Position numbers and translations under genes: made by a program. Below are positions 1 through 6,874 of a DNA stretch of 41,224 nt, piece after piece. Origin of the DNA: Verrucomicrobiota bacterium (GTDB lineage: Bacteria > Verrucomicrobiota > Verrucomicrobiia > Methylacidiphilales > UBA1321); contig JABDHJ010000022.1 in NCBI GenBank assembly GCA_013285645.1, positions 1 to 41,224 on the forward strand, in the 5' to 3' direction. How positions within the stretch are numbered: position 1 is the stretch's first letter; the number at the start of each line of letters is the position of its first letter. The notes beneath the pieces are model-generated. The model was not told the origin of the DNA. It ran no database searches and worked only from the letters and a program-made list of their open reading frames with translations.

Positions 1-1
1 G

Positions 2-625
2 GACATGAAGGAATTTACGGGGACGGTAACGCCGATGATGGAGGCCTCGTTGCGTCCGGGACTTCGCGCGCATCTGGCCGCGCCGAATGGGGAGAGTGGG
101 CCGGTGGTGTGGATTCCTGCGGGGACTTCACGGGAGCTTTTTAGCTCGAAGGATTTTTCGAGTGAGAGTGCGCGGGTCGGATTTGGAGAGCGGGTCATTC
201 CGCTGACTTTTTCGATCACGCTGGAGAATTTCGAGGTGCCGCGTGATGAGGGGACGGAGACGCCCGCAGACTATATTAGCACGCTTCGTTTTGATGAGCC
301 GACCACGGGGCGCATGGTGCACGGCGAGGCGCATATGAATTCGCCGGCGATGTTTCCGGGCGATTGGTGGCGTTCGGTTCTCGGGTGGAATTACAAGTTC
401 TCGCAGGCGAACTGGGATCCGCAAAATTTGAACACGACGACGCTCCAAGTGTTGTATGATCCGGGTTGGCCGTTCAAGTGGGTTGGCTCGCTGGGCATTT
501 GCTGCGGGATCGCGCTGATGTTTTATTTCATGCCGAAGCGGTCAGCGAGTGAGCGGGGTGGGCGCGAGGAGACGGGGGAAACCGATGAGTTGGCCGCGAA
601 AGAACGCAGAGAACACAAAGAATAA
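2..625 (+). CDS. resB: ResB-like cytochrome c biogenesis protein, C-terminal part
   Basis: The reading frame is open from base 2, so the gene begins before the window; about 207 codons remain. ResB (Ccs1) works with CcsA in system II cytochrome c maturation, delivering reduced apocytochrome and heme at the outer face of the cytoplasmic membrane. What is seen is a long extracytoplasmic stretch (residues 1-153 counted from the first ATG) typical of the large ResB loop, ending in the conserved segment YDPGWPFKWVGSLG. A single membrane helix follows (about 156-176) with a short charged, probably cytoplasmic tail. The ResB call comes from this terminal topology, the GWPFKWVG segment and the ccsA gene immediately downstream. 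The missing N-terminal helices cannot be checked. Confidence 0.85.
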   Translation, partial: DMKEFTGTVTPMMEASLRPGLRAHLAAPNGESGPVVWIPAGTSRELFSSKDFSSESARVGFGERVIPLTFSITLENFEVPRDEGTETPADYISTLRFDEPTTGRMVHGEAHMNSPAMFPGDWWRSVLGWNYKFSQANWDPQNLNTTTLQVLYDPGWPFKWVGSLGICCGIALMFYFMPKRSASERGGREETGETDELAAKERREHKE

Positions 626-724
626 GATGACGAATGATTTTCTTCCCCTCGTTCCCAAACTCCATTTGGGAACGCGCTTGCTGAGGCAACTTCATTGCCG
701 ACCCTGCAGTAAACGATTTCAGAA

Positions 725-942
725 CAACCCTGAAAGGGTTGTCATCATTCAGCCCAGGGTTGGTGCGCAGCGCCTACCCTGGGTATTCTGGTTCATGCAT
801 CCAACCCTGAAAGGGTTGAAGCAAATTCGATTTCAGGTGATAAGTGAGTCAACCCCTTCAGGGTTGGATGCTTCACGGCTTACCCAGGGTAGTCGCTTGT
901 GCGACAACCCTGGGCTGAATGATAGCAATCCTTTCAGGATTG
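725..942. repeat. Large inverted repeat built of two hairpin-rich units (BIME-like)
   Basis: A unit of about 94 bp at 725-818 recurs in inverted orientation at 850-942, with 31 bp between. Each unit is bounded by copies of the palindrome CAACCCT-GAA-AGGGTTG (725-741, 802-818; diverged copies at 850-866 and 926-942). Each contains a second hairpin with arms CCCAGGGT and ACCCTGGG (753-783 and 883-912). The sequence between the hairpins is also shared, for example TATCATTCAGCCCAGGG in one unit and TCATCATTCAGCCCAGGG in the other. Most of the resB-ccsA gap is this element. An open frame crossing it is a product of the repeat, not a gene. It resembles bacterial interspersed mosaic elements; no transposase is present. 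Confidence 0.85.
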
Positions 943-985
943 CTGGAGCGGGCGGCAGGAATGCTAACGGCGATTCAAATTTTAA

Positions 986-2773
986 ATGACCATGCGAGTG
1001 AAGATTAAATTTTTGATGGTGATTTTGCTCTTGGCCGGTGTCGCGGGTTTGCGGGCCGATCCGGTGCCGATTGATACGAATGCGCTGGCGACGTTGGCGG
1101 TGCAGGATCATGGGCGGAAGAAACCGTTCACGACGTTTGCGCATGAGATGTTGCTGACGTTGAGTGGGAAGGCGGCGTTGCCGGTTGAGAATGGCGAGGC
1201 CTTGTCGCCGGAGGAAGTGATTCTTGATTTATGGTTGAAGCCAGAAGGATGGGATGACAAGCCGGTGATCATGCTGAATTTTCTGGAGCTTAAAAAGCAG
1301 TTGGGATTGCCGGAAGATCGGAAACTTTTTTCCTTCAATGAACTGATCAACAAGCAGGCGCTGCTCGATATTTTGGATGAGGCGCAGAAGCTGCAGCAGG
1401 CGGGTGCGGGGGATAAATTGACTCCGCTGCAGAAGGAGGCGGAGCATCTTGGGGATCGATTGAGGTTGTTTCAGGATTTGGTGAGTGGGGACAAGGAGAC
1501 GATGGTGCCAAATCCCCGACAAATGGACGGACGATGGATTCCTATTCAGGAGTTGCTAGTAGAAAACGTCCGGCCCGCAGAACGATCAGCCCCCACGGGA
1601 GACGCCGCTCCTTATTATGCCTCAGACTCGAAGCCCGCAATGAATGCGTGGCAGACATTCAGCGGATGGTCTGACGATTATAAAAAAGGCGATCTGCTCT
1701 CATTTAACTCATCTACACCACGAGTGGTTGAATCCCTTCGGGCGCTTGCGCTGCAATTCTATCCCTCTGCTGCTTCGTTACAATTCGAGCACAATTATAT
1801 GACATTGGAGCCGTTCTTGTGGGCGTGGATCATTTATCTGGTGGCGCTGATCGTTTTGCTGATGACGGCGCTTTGGATGAAGGATGTCGGTTATAAGATT
1901 ACGTGGGGACTTGTCCTGCTGGGACTGGGATTTGAGATTTGGGGATTTGTTTGTCGGATCATTATTTCGGGGCGGCCGCCGGTGACGGATCTCTACGAGA
2001 CGGTGATCTGGGTGTCGTTCATTGGAATGGTCTTCGCGATCATTCTCGAGGCGGTTTACCGGAAGCGGTACTTCTTTTATGCGGGGTTGCCGGCGGCGAT
2101 CCTGACGTTGATCGTGGCCGATTCGGATTCGACGATTCTCGACGCGTCGATCAATCCACTGACGGCGGTTCTGCGCAACAACATGTGGCTGACGATTCAC
2201 GTGCTGACCATCGTTTCGAGCTACGCGGCGTTCGCGTTGACGGCGGCTTTGGGGCACATTGCGCTGGTGATGAGCTTGTGGGGGAAGCGTTACTCGGCGG
2301 CGCAGGCCGAGGTGCAATTCTTCATTTATCGCGCGATGCAGATTGGGATTTTGTTGATCGCGACGGGGACGATTCTTGGTGCGGTCTGGGCGAATTATTC
2401 TTGGGGACGGTATTGGGATTGGGATCCGAAGGAGACTTGGGCGCTTGTGACGTTGCTCTGCTATATCGCGCTGTTGCACGGGAGGTTGGCGGGATTGTGG
2501 AGCGGATTTGGACTGGCGGTTGGTTCGGTCGTCTGCTTTCTCTCCGTGATGATGTCGTGGTATGGCGTGAATTTTATTTTGGGCCAGAACGGGAAGAGCC
2601 TGCATAGCTATGGCTTGAGTAGCGGCGGCGGAGGCCTTGCGACCGGTTTTGCGGTGTTTGAGGTGCTCTTCGTGGTGTTTGTGCTTTGGTGGAATGCTAA
2701 AGGTCTTTCATTTGGCAAATCAACAGTGATTGCGACATCGCCGGGGTCTGGTCCTTCGACAAGCTCAGGATGA
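986..2773 (+). CDS. ccsA: Cytochrome c biogenesis protein CcsA (heme handling)
   Basis: CcsA (ResC) moves heme across the membrane and, with ResB, attaches it to c-type cytochromes. The 595-residue protein has a signal-like helix (8-22) and a long extracytoplasmic N-terminal extension to about 270. A multi-helix membrane domain follows, from about 275 to 570. The diagnostic tryptophan-rich WWD heme motif is at 468-486 (WANYSWGRYWDWDPKETW), and candidate heme-ligand histidines are H405 and H540. The N-terminal extension makes it longer than minimal CcsA proteins, like the ResC-type versions found in several Gram-negative phyla. ATG 986 is followed by a second ATG at 992 and neither has a good Shine-Dalgarno. 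The last codons and the TGA stop lie inside a dispersed repeat (2752-2777), so the final residues (PGSGPSTSSG) are repeat-derived. Confidence 0.93.
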   Translation: MTMRVKIKFLMVILLLAGVAGLRADPVPIDTNALATLAVQDHGRKKPFTTFAHEMLLTLSGKAALPVENGEALSPEEVILDLWLKPEGWDDKPVIMLNFLELKKQLGLPEDRKLFSFNELINKQALLDILDEAQKLQQAGAGDKLTPLQKEAEHLGDRLRLFQDLVSGDKETMVPNPRQMDGRWIPIQELLVENVRPAERSAPTGDAAPYYASDSKPAMNAWQTFSGWSDDYKKGDLLSFNSSTPRVVESLRALALQFYPSAASLQFEHNYMTLEPFLWAWIIYLVALIVLLMTALWMKDVGYKITWGLVLLGLGFEIWGFVCRIIISGRPPVTDLYETVIWVSFIGMVFAIILEAVYRKRYFFYAGLPAAILTLIVADSDSTILDASINPLTAVLRNNMWLTIHVLTIVSSYAAFALTAALGHIALVMSLWGKRYSAAQAEVQFFIYRAMQIGILLIATGTILGAVWANYSWGRYWDWDPKETWALVTLLCYIALLHGRLAGLWSGFGLAVGSVVCFLSVMMSWYGVNFILGQNGKSLHSYGLSSGGGGLATGFAVFEVLFVVFVLWWNAKGLSFGKSTVIATSPGSGPSTSSG

Positions 2774-2777
2774 CGGA
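2752..2777 (+). repeat. Dispersed 26-bp repeat, copy 1 (overlaps the ccsA stop)
   Basis: The sequence starts TCCTTCGACAAG and ends GGATGACGGA. Four more copies are present at 6359-6384, 26505-26530 (inverted), 26632-26657 and 29751-29776. ATCCT/AGGAT-type ends allow a weak hairpin. This copy is read as the end of ccsA, with TGA at 2771-2773. Confidence 0.9.
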
Positions 2778-2789
2778 GGGGAAAAAACA

Positions 2790-2851
2790 CCGTCGCACGG
2801 AGTGCGACGGCTACCTCGGAAGGAAGGCACCGCCGCTAGGGACAGCGGCGG
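2790..2851 (-). repeat. Pair of GTAG-type REP hairpins
   Basis: Two palindromes lie in tandem. The first, at 2790-2810, has arms CCGTCGCAC and GTGCGACGG around GGA. The second, at 2830-2851, has arms CCGCCGCT and AGCGGCGG around a 6-nt loop. On the plus strand each is followed by CTACC, so on the minus strand each is preceded by GGTAG, the GTAG head tetranucleotide typical of REP sequences mobilised by TnpA-REP (RAYT) transposases. The first palindrome with its tail recurs exactly at 6470-6500. No RAYT gene is in the window. Confidence 0.85.
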
Positions 2852-2945
2852 CTACCACCGAGGCTGAAGATTCGTGACAAAAAAGTGACATAAACGCGGG
2901 CAAAAGCTTTTGCATCGTGGCGGGGGTCAATTATGCTCGGCGTCT

Positions 2946-3920
2946 ATGAGCTCTCCTGTTCGCGATTTTATCACGCATCACTATCGTCACTTTAATTCCG
3001 CCGCGCTGGTCGATGCGGCCAAGGGCTATGAGGCCCATCTCGCTGCTGGCGGGAAAATGTTTGTGACGCTGGCGGGCGCGATGAGCACGGCGGAACTGGG
3101 ACTGTCGCTGGCAGAGATGATCCGGCAGGACAAGGTGGCGGCGATCTGCTGTACGGGCGCGAATTTGGAGGAGGATGTCTTCAATCTCGTCGCGCATGAT
3201 TACTACGAGCGCGTGCCGAATTATCGCGATCTGACGCCTGCCGACGAGGAAGCCCTGTTGAGCCGCCACATGAATCGCGTGACCGATACCTGTATTCCGG
3301 AGATGGAAGCGATGCGGCGGATCGAGACGGCGGTGCTGGCAGAGTGGACCAAGGCGGACCAGGCGGGCGAACGCTTTTTCCCGCACCAGTTCATGTACAA
3401 GATTTTGAAGTCGGGCGTGTTGAAGAAGGAATACCAGATTGATCCGAAGAACTCGTGGTTGCTGGCGGCGATGGAGAAGAATCTGCCGATGTTCGTGCCG
3501 GGCTGGGAGGACGCGACCTTGGGCAATATGTACGCGGGGCATGTCATTTCCGGTGACGTGAAGAAGGTGCACACGGTGAAGACGGGCATCGAGTACATGA
3601 TGGAACTGGCGCAGTGGTACACGGAGACAAGCAAGACGAACTCGATTGGGTTCTTCCAGATTGGCGGCGGCATTGCCGGGGATTTCCCGATCTGCGTGGT
3701 GCCGATGTTGCACCAAGATTTGCAACGGCCTGAGGTTCCGCTCTGGGGTTACTTCTGCCAGATCAGTGACTCGACGACGAGCTACGGTTCCTACTCGGGA
3801 GCGGTGCCGAACGAGAAGATCACTTGGGGAAAGCTTGGGATCGATACGCCGAAATATATCATTGAGTCGGATGCTTCCATCGTGGCGCCGCTGATTTTTG
3901 CTTATCTGTTGAAGTGGTAG
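2946..3920 (+). CDS. Deoxyhypusine-synthase-like protein
   Basis: In eukaryotes and archaea this NAD-dependent family transfers the aminobutyl group of spermidine to a lysine of eIF5A. Bacteria lack eIF5A, so bacterial members are expected to act in polyamine metabolism on small-molecule acceptors. The 324-residue protein is near the family length (about 330-370). It carries the NAD-binding TGANLEED stretch (70-77), FVPGWEDATLG (183-193), the glycine-rich IGGGIAGDF segment (239-247) and the catalytic-lysine motif WGK with K296. TTG 2910 would give a 12-residue non-conserved extension, so ATG 2946 is preferred, although no clear Shine-Dalgarno precedes either. The gene stands alone after the REP pair with no polyamine genes beside it. 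Family membership is firm; the substrate is unknown. Confidence 0.88.
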   Translation: MSSPVRDFITHHYRHFNSAALVDAAKGYEAHLAAGGKMFVTLAGAMSTAELGLSLAEMIRQDKVAAICCTGANLEEDVFNLVAHDYYERVPNYRDLTPADEEALLSRHMNRVTDTCIPEMEAMRRIETAVLAEWTKADQAGERFFPHQFMYKILKSGVLKKEYQIDPKNSWLLAAMEKNLPMFVPGWEDATLGNMYAGHVISGDVKKVHTVKTGIEYMMELAQWYTETSKTNSIGFFQIGGGIAGDFPICVVPMLHQDLQRPEVPLWGYFCQISDSTTSYGSYSGAVPNEKITWGKLGIDTPKYIIESDASIVAPLIFAYLLKW

Positions 3921-4007
3921 GGGGAGTTTTGACGGAATTACCAAATTTTTCCAAATTAACGGAATTTATTAACGGGAAAACATCGGTACATGAAATCAAA
4001 CTAACTT

Positions 4008-4991
4008 ATGAACATCGCATTCGTTTCCACGGCTCATATTCATACCAAGGGTTTCATTGAACATATTCTTAAGGTGAAGGATGGGCGGAAGGTTGCGGCG
4101 GTTTGGGACGATGTGGTGGAGCGTGGAGAGAAGTACGCGAAGATGGCGAACGCGCCCTTTGTGGCGGATTTATCGAAGCTGCTGGCCGATTCCAGCATCG
4201 ATGGATTTATCATTTGTGCGGAGAACACGCGGCATCTGCCGTTGCTGAAGCAGGTGCTGCCGGTGGGCAAGCCGGTGTTTTGCGAGAAGCCAGTGGTAAC
4301 GACGGTGGAAGATTTGCAGGAAGTCCGCGCCTTGCACGCCAAGTTCAAGACACCTCTTTTCTGCGGCTATTTCCAGCCGTTTGATGGGCAGATGCGGGCC
4401 ATTGCTAAGTTGTTGCAGGAGGGCGCGGTGGGGAAGGTCACGCGCATTCGGTACCGCAATGCACATCATGCCGCTTACGGTCGTTGGTTTGATAATCCTG
4501 ATGTCGCTTGGTTTTACGATCCTGCGTTATCTGGCGGCGGAGCGTTTATGGATATGGGCACGCACGCGTTGCATCTGGTGCGGACGCTCTTTGGCCCGGT
4601 CAAGGAAGCTTGGGCGGAGATTGGGAATCACTCTGGCATTTATCCTACCGTGGATGATTTTGGCATTGCGCAGCTTCGCTTTGCATCCGGCGTGCTCGGC
4701 ACGGTGGAAGCGGCGTGGACGCAGACGGGCGGAATCGGTGGCCTGGAAGTGGTTGGCTCCGAGAAGACGATTTGGAATACGAAGGACGGCTATGTCATCA
4801 GCGGCTCCGATGAGCCGATCAAGCCGATCGAAGCCGCGCCTACCCGCGTTGACCGCCTCGTCGCGGTGATTCAGGGGAAGTTGGATGCCGAGACTCTGCG
4901 GGCCGATCTTGATGCGACCTTTGATACCGTCGCCATCATGGCCGCTGCTTATGCTTCCGCGAAAAAGGGTTCGTGGGTTTCGGTGAGTTAA
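4008..4991 (+). CDS. Gfo/Idh/MocA-family oxidoreductase
   Basis: This is an NAD(P)-dependent dehydrogenase of the glucose-fructose oxidoreductase/inositol dehydrogenase family, usually acting on sugars or cyclitols. The 327-residue length is typical. Residues 1-120 form the Rossmann half, with the hallmark EKP motif at 93-95 (CEKPV). The C-terminal half contains GGGAFMDMGTHALHL with the conserved catalytic-region Asp and His. The usual N-terminal glycine motif GxGxxG is replaced by FVSTAHIH, a deviation seen in some subgroups, so cofactor binding may be atypical. The upstream 3932-3980 stretch is A+T-rich with repeated short words (ACGGAATT and CCAAATT, each twice), a plausible promoter region. 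No neighbour indicates the substrate. Confidence 0.88.
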   Translation: MNIAFVSTAHIHTKGFIEHILKVKDGRKVAAVWDDVVERGEKYAKMANAPFVADLSKLLADSSIDGFIICAENTRHLPLLKQVLPVGKPVFCEKPVVTTVEDLQEVRALHAKFKTPLFCGYFQPFDGQMRAIAKLLQEGAVGKVTRIRYRNAHHAAYGRWFDNPDVAWFYDPALSGGGAFMDMGTHALHLVRTLFGPVKEAWAEIGNHSGIYPTVDDFGIAQLRFASGVLGTVEAAWTQTGGIGGLEVVGSEKTIWNTKDGYVISGSDEPIKPIEAAPTRVDRLVAVIQGKLDAETLRADLDATFDTVAIMAAAYASAKKGSWVSVS

Positions 4992-5044
4992 CTGTGATAG
5001 CAGGGCTCCTTGACCTTCATTCTTTTCACTCTTACGCTAAAGAC

Positions 5045-5245
5045 ATGAGCCTGAGCTATCCGGTCGTTCTCATTCCATCTGAGGAAGGCTATGCTGTGGG
5101 TTGTCCTGCATTGCCGGGATGTTGGTCGCAGGGAGCCACGGAAAAGGAAGCCCTGCAAAATATTCGTGAAGCCATCCAGGACTATCTTGCTGCCGTCACG
5201 GATTCTCTAAAGGGGGATGTACGAGAAGTCGAAGTTGTCATGTGA
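5045..5245 (+). CDS. hicB: HicB-family antitoxin, orphaned
   Basis: HicB proteins neutralise HicA mRNA interferases and repress their own operon. The 66-residue product has the compact RNase-H-like HicB fold pattern: a strand with LSYPVVLIPSEEGYAVGCP, then LPGCWSQGATEKEALQNI, then a helix (REAIQDYLAAV). ATG 5045 is chosen because the upstream in-frame extension to 4973 overlaps the oxidoreductase and shows no family similarity. There is no separate C-terminal DNA-binding domain, as in the short HicB subgroup. Its expected partner is present only as a stub at 5249-5317, so the antitoxin appears to have outlived its toxin. Confidence 0.8.
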   Translation: MSLSYPVVLIPSEEGYAVGCPALPGCWSQGATEKEALQNIREAIQDYLAAVTDSLKGDVREVEVVM

Positions 5246-5248
5246 TCC

Positions 5249-5317
5249 ATGCCGAAGCTTCCCGGCATCAAACATCTTCAGGCAATACGCGCTACTTCGT
5301 TATTAGCTGCGGCTTAG
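5249..5317 (+). pseudogene. hicA: hicA toxin remnant, 22 codons
   Basis: Three bases after the hicB stop an ATG opens a short frame, MPKLPGIKHLQAIRA then TSLLAAA and TAG. The opening MPKLPGI...AI matches the characteristic start of HicA toxins (typically MPKLPG followed by an Ala-rich helix). The double-stranded-RNA-binding body with its catalytic histidine (the usual GSH motif) is absent. Similarity ends where the convergent gene's 3' end begins at 5303, and the two frames overlap by 15 bp. This suggests a deletion or rearrangement fused the toxin start to the end of the minus-strand gene. Function as a toxin is implausible. Confidence 0.65.
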
Positions 5318-6298
5318 CCAGACGAGGATGCAGAACTCCAGGAAGACCAACGCGATTACGAGAGGTGCATAACGTTCTGCGGACGATTTCTTGTTAAAGG
5401 TTGCCAGGCTTGATTTGGTTTTTTTGCTATGGTCTGTACTGAAGCTGGAAAGAGCAAACGGGATCGCGAGCGTGCAGAAAATCATGCCCATGATGAAATG
5501 TCCGAAGTTGCCGGGATGAAGGCCGGGATCGAGCAGTGCACGGGAAGGGTCTGTAGGTAGATAGGAGAGGGGGCGGGTAGCTCCTCTTGGAAATCTTTCG
5601 ACGGCATTCGAACTGGAAACATAGCCCCACCAGTGCCCGGGGGAGATCGTCGTTCCGGTGAAATTCTGGCCAGCAACCGTGTAAGTATACGTGATTTCCG
5701 GGAGGTAGCTTGTATTTCTGCTGCGTCCGGCGGTGTATAGATGGATGTGAGAGCTTTCGATTTTACCTGAAGTTGTCGGCCAGCTTGTGCTTTGGAAGGC
5801 TTCGATGAGATCTCCCATGGTCGAGGCGATGCATCCCATGCCGATAAGTGCGAAGCAGAGGAAGACGAGAAAAAATACGGTCTTGCTCGTTCCGGGGTTG
5901 GAGGTGGGATGGGCGTAAGTGGGAGTGGGAGAATGTGCGTATTTGGGTGCAGGGGGACGCTCTTGTTTCTCTGCGCGAGTGACTTCAGAAGTGCCGGGAC
6001 GCAAGGCGTTGCACTTCCAACAGGATTCGAAATTGGAGGGATTGGTTTCTGAGCAAGAAGGGCATATCCAATCGGTGCCATCTTTCTTATCCGTCAGCTT
6101 TTGGGATTTCAGCAGGACAATGGCCTTGTCGTAATCGGCGTCATCCACGACACAGAGCGTTGGAAAATACATCGCGCCGGCGACTTCGGGATTGGCGGTG
6201 TATTCATTCCGAATGAAGGAGGAAATCCCGGCTTCATCCAGCATGGATTTGTAGTAGCCGACCTGCGTGACGTCTTGGTTGGTGAAGACTTCGCGCAT
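5303..6298 (-). CDS. Membrane protein: DUF2007-like domain, RanBP2-type zinc finger, DUF3592-like domain
   Basis: The 331-residue protein joins three parts. Residues 1-65 (REVFTNQDVTQVGYYKSMLDE...) resemble the DUF2007 putative signal-transducing domain. Residues 77-96 match the RanBP2 zinc-finger pattern W-x-C-x2-C-x3-N-x6-C-x2-C exactly (W77, C79, C82, N86, C93, C96). A proline-rich linker and a helix (140-161) lead to a DUF3592-like extracytoplasmic domain (about 170-262, with ...WPTTSGKIESS... and ...YTYTVAGQNFTG...). Two more helices follow at about 266-285 and 311-329. The gene converges on hicBA, overlapping the toxin stub. The domain order suggests a membrane sensor or scaffold with a cytoplasmic zinc finger, but no function is known. 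Confidence 0.8.
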   Translation of the reverse strand: MREVFTNQDVTQVGYYKSMLDEAGISSFIRNEYTANPEVAGAMYFPTLCVVDDADYDKAIVLLKSQKLTDKKDGTDWICPSCSETNPSNFESCWKCNALRPGTSEVTRAEKQERPPAPKYAHSPTPTYAHPTSNPGTSKTVFFLVFLCFALIGMGCIASTMGDLIEAFQSTSWPTTSGKIESSHIHLYTAGRSRNTSYLPEITYTYTVAGQNFTGTTISPGHWWGYVSSSNAVERFPRGATRPLSYLPTDPSRALLDPGLHPGNFGHFIMGMIFCTLAIPFALSSFSTDHSKKTKSSLATFNKKSSAERYAPLVIALVFLEFCILVWLSRS

Positions 6299-6358
6299 GA
6301 AACCAGCATGGCTGGCGTTGGTTCAAAAGCAATTCGGAGGAAAGGCCGGCGGAACTGA

Positions 6359-6384
6359 TCCTTCGACGGGCTCAGGATGACGGA
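6359..6384 (+). repeat. Dispersed 26-bp repeat, copy 2
   Basis: A variant of the repeat at 2752-2777, with GGG in place of AAG in the centre (TCCTTCGACGGGCTC...). It lies between ybaB and the start of the zinc-finger membrane gene. A further hairpin with arms GTCCCGC and GCGGGAC follows at 6405-6422. Confidence 0.85.
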
Positions 6385-6469
6385 ATGGGGAGGGGGCGCT
6401 TCCTGTCCCGCATTCGCGGGACCCGGACAACACACGCACGCGTGGCGTTGACGGGCCGCCAAAAAAGAA

Positions 6470-6500
6470 CCGTCGCACGGAGTGCGACGGCTACCTCGGA
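6470..6500 (-). repeat. GTAG-type REP hairpin, second copy
   Basis: The 31 bp are identical to 2790-2820: a palindrome with 9-bp arms (6470-6490) followed by CTACCTCGGA. Both copies are preceded by a run of six A. It lies 36 bp past the ybaB stop on that gene's downstream side, a typical REP location. Confidence 0.85.
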
Positions 6501-6535
6501 TGGGAATGGGGCAGTCCGGAGGCTGACCCTCCAGA

Positions 6536-6844
6536 TTAGAAGCCGGGGAGGCCGCCGAGGCCGGCGGGCATGAGCTTGCCGAGTTCCTTGGCGGCGTCGG
6601 CTTTGCCTTTGTCGATGGCTTCGCGGACGGCGGTGACGATGAGGTCCTCGAGCATTTCGGCGTCATCCTTGAGGAGAGCGGGATCGATCTTGAGGCTGAC
6701 GAGTTGGCCTTCGCCGGTGGCAACGGCCTTGATTTGTCCGCCAGCGGCTTCGGCTTCGTAATGGCGGTTGGCGAGATCGGCTTGAAGTTTGGTGGCCTTG
6801 GCTTGCAGTTCCTGCGCCTGCTTCATCATTTTCATCATGTTCAT
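6536..6844 (-). CDS. ybaB: YbaB/EbfC family nucleoid-associated protein
   Basis: YbaB/EbfC proteins are small dimeric DNA-binding proteins that coat the nucleoid and often lie beside dnaX and recR. The 102-residue product has the family pattern: an N-terminal coiled helix (MNMMKMMKQAQELQAKATKL), a central sheet with GGQIKAVATGEGQLVSLKID, and a C-terminal helix with EDLIVTAVREAIDKG. A plausible Shine-Dalgarno (GGAG) lies 7 nt before the ATG at 6844. The gene follows dnaX by 30 bp on the same strand and is probably co-transcribed with it. The usual recR is not found next; a REP hairpin and repeats follow instead. Confidence 0.93.
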   Translation of the reverse strand: MNMMKMMKQAQELQAKATKLQADLANRHYEAEAAGGQIKAVATGEGQLVSLKIDPALLKDDAEMLEDLIVTAVREAIDKGKADAAKELGKLMPAGLGGLPGF

Positions 6845-6874
6845 GGGAGTGCTCCGGTTGGGTTGAGTGCGAGT

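Noticed and set aside
725-942. CRISPR array
   Set aside because: The repeats are palindromic and inverted relative to each other, with no regular direct repeats or unique spacers of similar length.
549-989. Plus-strand frame of 146 codons across the resB-ccsA gap
   Set aside because: It is made of the inverted hairpin repeats, overlaps the resB end, and its translation shows no protein-like pattern.
2931-3944. Minus-strand frame of 337 codons opposite the deoxyhypusine-synthase-like gene
   Set aside because: Shadow frame rich in Arg and His; the plus strand has an intact conserved enzyme.
5249-5400. A frameshifted but full-length hicA
   Set aside because: I looked past the stop in the other two frames and saw no continuation of HicA with its GSH motif; the bases belong to the convergent gene.
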